Source: JBHIBR01 sp046759145 [NCBI: Nitrospinota bacterium] (lineage in GTDB: Bacteria; UBA8248). Taken from it: a DNA stretch of 9,900 nt. This document shows positions 1-4,992 of the stretch, piece by piece (within the stretch, counting starts at the first letter, position 1; the number at the start of each line of letters is the position of its first letter). The translations under genes were made by a program, and so were the position numbers. Under the pieces are notes generated by a model. The model was not told where the DNA came from and ran no database searches. It worked only from the letters and a program-made list of their open reading frames with translations. The stretch is from NCBI GenBank assembly GCA_046759145.1, contig JBHIBR010000040.1, positions 1 to 9,900 of the forward strand. The letters are read 5' to 3'.

Positions 1-643
1 CCAGAAGGACCCCTTCCGGTAGGGCCCCTGCGATTCAGCGAAACCAGTCTTCGAGGGCGCGAATCTCGGCCGCGGGGAGGTCCCTCTCCAGAACGATCTC
101 GGCGATGATGGCCCGGCCTCCAGGGCGGAGGACCCGGGCGATCTCGGCCAGGACTGGCCGTTTGTCGGGGCACAGGTTGAGGATCCCATTGATGGAGACC
201 ACATCGAATTGGACGTCCCGGAAGGGGAGCGCCTCCGCATAGCCTTGGACGAATTCTGTGTTTTCCAGGCCCAGGGCCTCCACGTTGGAACGCGCTTTCT
301 CCACCATTGCCCTGGCCATGTCCACACCTGCGACCCGCCCCGAGGGACCCGCCGCGCGTGCGGCGAGGATCGCATCGAGGCCTCCACCAGAGCCCAGGTC
401 CAAGACCGCCTCTCCCGGCTCAAGCGCGGCGAATAGGATGGGCACCCCCACGCCTGTAAATGAATCGGTGACCGACCCCGGAAGCCCTGCCAAGACCTCA
501 GCCGGATAGCCCAGGCGCTCGGCGAAAGACCGTCCCACCGGGAACGGGTATTGCTCACCCGGACGCGCGGCCACTTGGCCGTACTTCGCCTGGACGGCCC
601 TTCGAATGGCACTTGGGCCCAACTCATCCCATCCGACCTGCAC
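1..643 (-). CDS. ArsM-like SAM-dependent methyltransferase, probable selenoprotein (3' end outside window)
   Basis: Class I methyltransferase of the arsenite-methyltransferase-like (ArsM/UbiE-type) group. Visible: a family N-terminus (YGQVAA near residue 21), SAM motif I LDLGSGGGLD (81-90), acidic D108, motif INGILNLCPDK (151-161) and LRPGGR (172-177). After WFR (200-202) comes TGA at 35-37, then the same frame reads IAGALPEGVLL without a stop to the window edge. ArsM relatives have Cys-(I/V/L)-(A/G/S)-G-A-L at this point, so the UGA sits exactly on the conserved Cys and probably encodes selenocysteine (residue 203). If UGA is a true stop, the CDS is 35-643 (202 aa) and lacks its C-terminal part. 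Start is GTG at 643, supported by AGGGGAGGG at 650-658. The N-terminal Cys typical of arsenite methylators is absent (SFTGVGVP, 61-68), so the substrate is uncertain. It stands apart from the secF operon. Confidence 0.8.
2..37 (-). promoter_or_regulatory. Candidate selenocysteine UGA codon with adjacent bacterial SECIS-like hairpin
   Basis: TGA occupies 37-35. On the mRNA the next bases fold by hand as follows: CAG (30-28) pairs with CUG (4-2); after a UU bulge (6-5), GGGCCC (27-22) pairs with GGGUCC (12-7), including one G-U. A possible U21-A14 pair leaves a bulged G13 and apical loop ACCGGA (20-15). Bacterial SECIS elements are stem-loops inside the coding region just 3' of the UGA, with a short apical loop that usually contains G. 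Here the loop starts 14 nt after the UGA, at or slightly below the usual lower end of spacing. The G pair is not in the first two loop positions, so the match is imperfect. No energy was computed. Confidence 0.5.
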
Positions 644-649
644 GCTCAG

Positions 650-658
650 CCCTCCCCT
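650..658 (-). promoter_or_regulatory. Ribosome binding site for the methyltransferase
   Basis: On the minus strand AGGGGAGGG lies 6 nt before the GTG at 643-641. It is the strongest Shine-Dalgarno match near this N-terminus and decides in favour of the GTG start, since no ATG is available in the first codons. Confidence 0.55.
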
Positions 659-847
659 GGCCTCCGAGCGAGGAAAGCCTCACGCGGGAGTGGTTTGGAA
701 CCCCGCATAAAATTAATATCGCCCCTCACCTTTCGCCCGATCTTGTGCCTGAGCGGGTTCCTTCCTGCCGCGACTCATCCGAAGAATCGGCTTGCGCCCA
801 TTTTCGGGGGAGGAGCAAAAATAAGTCAAGCCAATATTCATAAATAT

Positions 848-878
848 CTTTCATAGGGTTTGCCTATGGCTATGAAAG
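848..878. repeat. Nested inverted repeat, possible operator or weak terminator
   Basis: CTTTCATAG (848-856) and CTATGAAAG (870-878) form a perfect 9-bp inverted repeat around a 13-nt centre. A second perfect dyad, CATAGG (852-857) and CCTATG (863-868), is nested in it, so two mutually exclusive hairpins are possible. On the minus strand the element is followed by AT-rich sequence (ATATTTATG), which would suit a weak secF terminator. Its symmetry and place upstream of the methyltransferase would also suit a repressor-binding site. Sequence alone does not decide. Confidence 0.45.
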
Positions 879-907
879 GGGCTTCACGCAGGAACCCTCA
901 CCCGCAG

Positions 908-930
908 AGCCCGCCCGCCGGGGCTTTTCT
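908..930 (+). terminator. Weak GC-rich hairpin with short T-run beside the secF stop
   Basis: AGCCC (908-912) and GGGCT (921-925) form a 5-bp stem with an 8-nt loop, and the plus strand then reads TTTCT. The T-run is only on the plus strand, so the element would stop rightward transcription entering secF antisense. On the minus strand it forms a hairpin just after the secF stop but has no U-tract. The stem is short and the call is weak. Confidence 0.2.
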
Positions 931-1852
931 ACCCCCGGCCGGGCCTGCGAGGGGGGGCGGGCCGGAGGGTCGGCCAGGCCAGGAGGATGGGGCTCGCGAT
1001 GTAGATGGAGGAATAAGTGCCGACCACGATGCCTATGAGGAGGGCGAAGGCGAAGTCGCGGATGATCTCGCTTCCCAGGACGAAGAAGGCGCCCACGGCC
1101 AGGAGGGTGGTCCCGGCCGTGAGGATGGTGCGGCTCAGGGTCTGGTTGATGCTGGTGTTGATGATCTGCTCCATCGTGACCCGTCGCATGCCCCGCAGGT
1201 TCTCCCGGATGCGGTCGAAGACGACGATGGTGTCGTTGAGGGAGTAGCCGATGATGGCGAGCACAGCCGCCACGATGGGCAGGGTGAATTCCTTCCCCGT
1301 GAGGGAGATGACCCCGAGGGTGATGGTGACGTCGTGGATGAGGGCGAGGACCGCCCCCACGGCGAAGCGGAGCTCGAAGCGCCAGGCGATGTAGAGGAGG
1401 ATGCCGCCCAGGGCGTAGATCAGGCTCAAGTACGCCTTCCGCCGGAGCTCCGCCCCCACCTGCGGCCCCACCGCCTCGGTGCGGCGCACCTCGAAGGCCC
1501 TTCCTCCCCCCAGCTCCTTAGTCAGGGCGTTCTGGATGGGCACCTCCGCCCCCTCGAGCGCGCCCGTCACCTTCTCCACCCGGATGAGCACCTCCCGCTC
1601 GTCCCCGAAATACTGGACGCTGGTGTCGCCCAGCCGGAGCGCGCCCAGCACCTCCCGGATGGTCTCGATGGGCACCGGGCGCTCGAAGCGTACCTGCACC
1701 AGCGTGCCCCCCCGGAAGTCGATCCCGTAGTTGAGCCCCGGCCCGAGGAGCAGGTAGAGGAGGCTCAGCAGGATGGCCCCCCCCGAGAGGAGGAGGCACT
1801 GGCGGCGCTTTCCGACGAAGTCGATGCGGGTGCCCGCTTTGAAGAACTCCAT
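929..1852 (-). CDS. secF: Protein translocase subunit SecF
   Basis: Inner-membrane RND-type subunit that works with SecD to complete protein export through SecYEG, using the proton motive force. The 307-residue product has the usual length for a separate SecF. Seen: a first membrane segment (about 19-37), the hallmark YGIDFRGG (42-49), VGPQVG (129-134), and a cluster of five C-terminal membrane segments starting near residue 142. The diagnostic GYSLNDTIVVFDRIREN lies at 202-218. The ATG at 1852 is one base after the secD TGA, so translation is probably coupled; GGAGG inside the end of secD is about 13 nt upstream. It is the last gene of the yajC-secD-secF unit, with TAG at 931-929 followed by the intergenic region. 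Confidence 0.97.
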   Translation of the reverse strand: MEFFKAGTRIDFVGKRRQCLLLSGGAILLSLLYLLLGPGLNYGIDFRGGTLVQVRFERPVPIETIREVLGALRLGDTSVQYFGDEREVLIRVEKVTGALEGAEVPIQNALTKELGGGRAFEVRRTEAVGPQVGAELRRKAYLSLIYALGGILLYIAWRFELRFAVGAVLALIHDVTITLGVISLTGKEFTLPIVAAVLAIIGYSLNDTIVVFDRIRENLRGMRRVTMEQIINTSINQTLSRTILTAGTTLLAVGAFFVLGSEIIRDFAFALLIGIVVGTYSSIYIASPILLAWPTLRPAPPRRPGRG

Positions 1853-1853
1853 C

Positions 1854-3404
1854 TCAGATGCTCAGCCTCCGCACCTCGCGCCTGGCCAGGGCCGCGTCGA
1901 AGATCACCCGGGTGACGAAGATGGCGGTGAACATGCTGGCCAAGATGCCGAGGGAGAGGGTGACGGCAAAGCCCTTCACCGGGCCTGTCCCGAACTGGAA
2001 GAGCACAACCGCCGCGATGAGGGTGGTCACGTTGGCGTCCATGATGGTGAGCAAGGCCTTGGAGTAGCCCCCCTGCACCGCCGCCCGCACCGTTTTCCCG
2101 AGCCTGAGCTCCTCCCGCACCCGCTCGAAGATGAGCACGTTGGCGTCCACCGCCATCCCCACCGTGAGGACGATGCCCGCGATGCCCGGAAGGGTGAGTG
2201 TCGCCCCCAGCGCCCCCAGGGCCCCCAGGAGCAGGATGAGGTTGAGCAAGAGGGCCAGGTTTGCCACCAGGCCCGAGAGCTTGTAGTAGAACGCCATGAA
2301 GCCCACCACCAGCAGGCCCCCGACGGCGATGGAGATGAGGCCCGTGCGCACCGAGTCGTGGCCCAGCGAGGGCCCGACGTTGCGCTCCTCCTGCACCCGC
2401 ACCGGCGCGGGAAGGGCACCGGCCCTGAGCGCGATGGCGAGGTCCCTGGCCTCCTCGAGGGTGAAGCGGCCGGTGATCTGGGCCTGCCCTCCGCCGATGC
2501 GCTCCTGGATGACGGGGGCGGACTGGACCACCCCGTCCAGCACGATGGCGAGGCGCCTTCCCACGTTCGCCGCCGTCACCTGGTCGAAGACCTGGGCGCC
2601 CACCGAATCGAAGGAGACCGAGACGTAGGGCTCGTTGAAGCGGCTTCCGATCTGGACCCGGGCGTCGGTGAGGGTCTCCCCCGTGAGGACGATCTCCCGC
2701 CGCACCAGGATGGGCGTGCGGCGGAGCACCTGGCCCGTGCCGCGGTCCTTCTCGACCTCGTAGAGGACCACGCTGCCGGGCGGGAGGTTCCCGCCGAGGG
2801 CTCCCTCCAGGTCCCCCCCCTCATCCACCAGGCGGAACTCGAGCTGGGCGGTGCGGCCGATGAGGGCCTTGGCCCGCGCGGCGTCCTCGATCCCGGGCAG
2901 CTGGATGATGAGCCTCCGCTCCCCTTCCCGCTGGATGGTGGGCTCGGTGACGCCGAACTGGTCCACCCGGTTGCGGATGGTCTCGAGGGCCTGGTCCACC
3001 GCGCTCTCCATCACGCGGCGGCGGTTGGCGCCGGTGATCCCGTAGGAGAGAACAGGCGGGTCCCCCCGGTCGCCCTGGGGGGCGAGGTCGGGGTAATCCT
3101 GGAGCACCCGCTCCAGGCGCGGCCGGTCGGCGGCCCGCTTGAGGGGGATCGCGATGAGGCTCCCGTCGCGGCGAAGCCGACCCGTCGGGATGTCCCGCTC
3201 GTCCAGTTTCCTGCGGAGCTCGGCGAAGTAGCGGTCGAGCTTCGCCGCCACCGCCTTCTCGGCCTGGACCTCCAGCACCAGGTGGATGCCCCCCTGGAGG
3301 TCGAGGCCCAGGTGGATCCGCTCGCCCGGGGGTATGAGATAGAAGATGGCGAGGCCCACCACCGCCAGGATGAGGCCCGCCTTCCAGCCCAGTTGCCGGA
3401 ACAA
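1854..3404 (-). CDS. secD: Protein translocase subunit SecD
   Basis: Partner of SecF in the Sec accessory complex, with a large periplasmic region that helps draw substrates across the membrane. The product is 516 aa, shorter than E. coli SecD (about 615 aa) but normal for many bacteria. Seen: N-terminal membrane segment (about 9-25), LGLDLQGG (32-39), then the periplasmic domains. Five C-terminal membrane segments follow from about 355, and the conserved GMAVDANVLIFERVREE lies at 416-432. The start is TTG at 3404-3402, chosen because GGAG lies 8 nt upstream and the first membrane segment follows at the usual distance; no nearby ATG fits better. It lies 24 nt after yajC and 1 nt before secF. 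Confidence 0.97.
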   Translation of the reverse strand: MFRQLGWKAGLILAVVGLAIFYLIPPGERIHLGLDLQGGIHLVLEVQAEKAVAAKLDRYFAELRRKLDERDIPTGRLRRDGSLIAIPLKRAADRPRLERVLQDYPDLAPQGDRGDPPVLSYGITGANRRRVMESAVDQALETIRNRVDQFGVTEPTIQREGERRLIIQLPGIEDAARAKALIGRTAQLEFRLVDEGGDLEGALGGNLPPGSVVLYEVEKDRGTGQVLRRTPILVRREIVLTGETLTDARVQIGSRFNEPYVSVSFDSVGAQVFDQVTAANVGRRLAIVLDGVVQSAPVIQERIGGGQAQITGRFTLEEARDLAIALRAGALPAPVRVQEERNVGPSLGHDSVRTGLISIAVGGLLVVGFMAFYYKLSGLVANLALLLNLILLLGALGALGATLTLPGIAGIVLTVGMAVDANVLIFERVREELRLGKTVRAAVQGGYSKALLTIMDANVTTLIAAVVLFQFGTGPVKGFAVTLSLGILASMFTAIFVTRVIFDAALARREVRRLSI

Positions 3405-3428
3405 GGGTTCGACTCCAGAGGGGGTGGC

Positions 3429-3791
3429 CTACCCCTTCTCCTTCTCTTCCTCTTCCTCCTCGGCCTCCTTGGCCCGCTGGCCGAGGCGGGTGGAGATGGC
3501 AGAGCGCTGGACCCTCAGGCGCAGGTTATCCGCCACCTTGACCCACAGGACGTCGTCCTTCATCTTGGTGATCTCGCCGAAGATCCCCCCCGAGGTTACC
3601 ACGTGGTCTCCACGCCGGAGGTCCTCAAGCATCCGCCGGTGCTCCTGCTGGCGCTTCTGCTGGGGGCGGATGAGGAGGAAGTAGAAGATGGCGAACACCA
3701 GGATGAAGGGGAAAAGGCTCACGAGCAGGCTCGGCTCGGAGCCTCCCCGCGAAGGGGCTCCCCCCAGCGCCCAAGCGAGGTCGGCGAACAT
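3429..3791 (-). CDS. yajC: Preprotein translocase accessory subunit YajC
   Basis: Small single-span inner-membrane protein that associates with SecDF-YidC. With the ATG at 3791 it is 120 aa. Seen: one hydrophobic segment (about 22-41), directly followed by the family signature IRPQQKRQQEHRRML, then a small beta domain with GDHVVTSGGIFGEI. The tail is very acidic (AKEAEEEEEEKEKG). A GTG six codons upstream (3809) is in frame, but it abuts the T-run of the terminator at 3810-3814. The ATG has a well-spaced GGGGGAGAG (3795-3803), so I prefer the ATG. It is the first gene of yajC-secD-secF, and its leader is almost entirely occupied by the terminator behind tgt. Confidence 0.95.
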   Translation of the reverse strand: MFADLAWALGGAPSRGGSEPSLLVSLFPFILVFAIFYFLLIRPQQKRQQEHRRMLEDLRRGDHVVTSGGIFGEITKMKDDVLWVKVADNLRLRVQRSAISTRLGQRAKEAEEEEEEKEKG

Positions 3792-3794
3792 GGT

Positions 3795-3803
3795 CTCTCC
3801 CCC
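3795..3803 (-). promoter_or_regulatory. Ribosome binding site of yajC
   Basis: GGGGGAGAG on the minus strand places GGAG 5 nt before the ATG at 3791-3789. It selects the ATG over the in-frame GTG at 3809-3807, which has no Shine-Dalgarno and would need ribosomes to bind on the terminator stem. Confidence 0.6.
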
Positions 3804-3809
3804 ATCCAC

Positions 3810-3834
3810 AAAAAGGCGCCCCCGCCGGGGCGCC
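3810..3834 (-). terminator. Intrinsic (rho-independent) terminator between tgt and yajC
   Basis: On the minus strand a perfect 8-bp GC stem, GGCGCCCC (3834-3827) with GGGGCGCC (3822-3815), closes a 4-nt loop (GGCG) and is followed immediately by TTTTT (3814-3810). It begins 11 nt after the tgt stop and ends 18 nt before the yajC ATG. It should end or attenuate transcription from dnaB-alr-mla-tgt. yajC-secDF would then depend on read-through or on a promoter inside tgt. Confidence 0.85.
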
Positions 3835-3845
3835 GATGGCTCTAC

Positions 3846-4985
3846 CTAGCAGAAGCCCTCCCCGTTGTCAACCGCCTGGGCCCGGGCCTCGGCTTCGAAC
3901 CCCTCCAGGAACGGCCCCAGCCTCCCCTCCCCCACAGCCCGCCGGAGCCGCGCGAGCAACTCCTGGTAATAGTGGAGGTTGTGAACGGTGTTGAGCCGCA
4001 AGCCCAGCATCTCGTCGGAGAGGAAAAGGTGGCGGAGATAGGCCCGGGAGAAATGCCGGCAGGTGTAGCACGAGCACGCGGGGTCGAGGGGGCGCTCGTC
4101 TTCCCGGAAGCGCGCGTGCTTGATCATGAGACGCCCTCCTCGCGTGTAGAGGCAGCCGGTGCGGGCGTGGCGGGTAGGGATGACGCAGTCGAAGAGGTCC
4201 GCCCCCCGGAGCGCGCAGCGGACCAGGTCCTCCGGGGTCCCCAGCCCCATGGCGTAGCGGGGCGCGCCCTCGGGCAGGAGGTCCGTGGTGTGGTCCAGCA
4301 GCTCGTAGGTGAGGCTCTTCGCCTCTCCCAGGCTCAGCCCCCCCACCGCGTAGCCCGGAAAATCGAGGGCGACCACCTCCCGGGCGCTACGCTCGCGGAG
4401 CCCCCGGTAGGTGCCCCCCTGGACGATGCCGAAGAGAGCGCAATTCCCGCCCCGGTGCACCTCCCGGCAGCGCCGCCCCCAGCGGCTGGTGCGCTCCACC
4501 GCGTCCCGCGCCTCGTCCTCGGTGGCGGGGAAGGCGAGGGGCTGGTCGAGCGCCATGATGATGTCTGCCCCCAGGGCCTCCTGCACCTCCACAGCCTTCT
4601 CGGGCGTGAGGAAGTGGGGGCTGCCGTCCAGGTGGGACTGAAACCTCACCCCCTCGTCCTCCACCCGGAGGAGGGGCGCCATGCTGAACAATTGGTAGCC
4701 CCCGCTGTCGGTGAGGATGGGCCCCTCCCAGCCCATGAACCGGTGGAGGCCCCCCAGGCGCCCGATGAGCTCGTGGCCGGGCCGCAGGTAGAGGTGGAAG
4801 GCGTTGGCCAGGAGGATCTGGCAGCCCGTCTCGCGGAGTTCGTTCGGAGAGAGCCCCTTGACCGTGGCCTGAGTGCCCACGGGCATGAAGGCGGGCGTCT
4901 CCACCTCCCCGTGGGGGGTGAGGAGCCTCCCCAGGCGCGCCTTCGTGCCGGGGGGGGTATGGAGGAGCTGGAAGGCGAGGGGCAA
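3846..4985 (-). CDS. tgt: Queuine tRNA-ribosyltransferase (tRNA-guanine transglycosylase)
   Basis: Exchanges guanine-34 in GUN-anticodon tRNAs for preQ1 on the route to queuosine. 379 aa, normal for bacterial Tgt. Seen: FMPVGTQATVKGL (33-45), TDSGGYQLFSM with the active-site Asp (D93), GIVQGG (186-191), GGLSLGE (215-221), and MGLGTPEDLV. The nucleophile D266 is in FDCVIPTRHARTG. The zinc ligands are C304, C306, C309 and H335. A small oddity is ALDQPLAFPA (145-154), where most bacterial enzymes read FDE(C)xPYPA; the Asp itself is kept. The start is TTG at 4985-4983, 7 nt after the mlaD stop; it aligns with the usual N-terminus but has no clear Shine-Dalgarno, so coupling to mlaD is likely. In many bacteria tgt precedes yajC-secD-secF, as here. 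Confidence 0.97.
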   Translation of the reverse strand: MPLAFQLLHTPPGTKARLGRLLTPHGEVETPAFMPVGTQATVKGLSPNELRETGCQILLANAFHLYLRPGHELIGRLGGLHRFMGWEGPILTDSGGYQLFSMAPLLRVEDEGVRFQSHLDGSPHFLTPEKAVEVQEALGADIIMALDQPLAFPATEDEARDAVERTSRWGRRCREVHRGGNCALFGIVQGGTYRGLRERSAREVVALDFPGYAVGGLSLGEAKSLTYELLDHTTDLLPEGAPRYAMGLGTPEDLVRCALRGADLFDCVIPTRHARTGCLYTRGGRLMIKHARFREDERPLDPACSCYTCRHFSRAYLRHLFLSDEMLGLRLNTVHNLHYYQELLARLRRAVGEGRLGPFLEGFEAEARAQAVDNGEGFC

Positions 4986-4992
4986 CGGGCGC

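Larger units (their letters stand above)
644..928. other. Intergenic region between secF and the methyltransferase
   Basis: This is the only long non-coding stretch in the window. It holds AT-rich patches (about 706-722 and 817-852) in an otherwise GC-rich context, a nested inverted repeat (848-878) and a GC-rich hairpin beside the secF stop (908-930). Short open frames crossing it on the plus strand lack recognisable protein features and I do not call them. On the minus strand TTGACT (829-824) resembles a -35 box but has no good -10 at 16-18 bp. TATTAA around 711-719 resembles a -10 box but has no -35. A promoter for the methyltransferase probably lies here, but I cannot fix it. Confidence 0.6.

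Noticed and set aside
35-37. UGA as an ordinary stop of a complete 202-aa methyltransferase
   Set aside because: The conserved IAGALP motif follows in frame straight after the UGA, and the enzyme would lack the C-terminal part usual in the family. A plain stop or a sequencing error remains possible because the sequence ends 34 bases later.
801-829. TTGACT as a sigma-70 -35 box for the methyltransferase
   Set aside because: At 16-18 bp downstream the sequence is GC-rich or CGAAAA, with no TATAAT-like hexamer, so I list it only as a note and not as a promoter.
818-836. Possible sigma-54 promoter on the minus strand (TTGGC ... TTTGC)
   Set aside because: The GG and GC doublets are 14 nt apart instead of the required 10, so the element does not fit the -24/-12 consensus.
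551-856. Short plus-strand open frames across the intergenic region
   Set aside because: No recognisable domain and no convincing ribosome binding site, and they overlap the start of the minus-strand methyltransferase.
3807-3809. GTG as the start of yajC
   Set aside because: It directly abuts the terminator T-run and has no Shine-Dalgarno. The ATG six codons downstream has one with good spacing.
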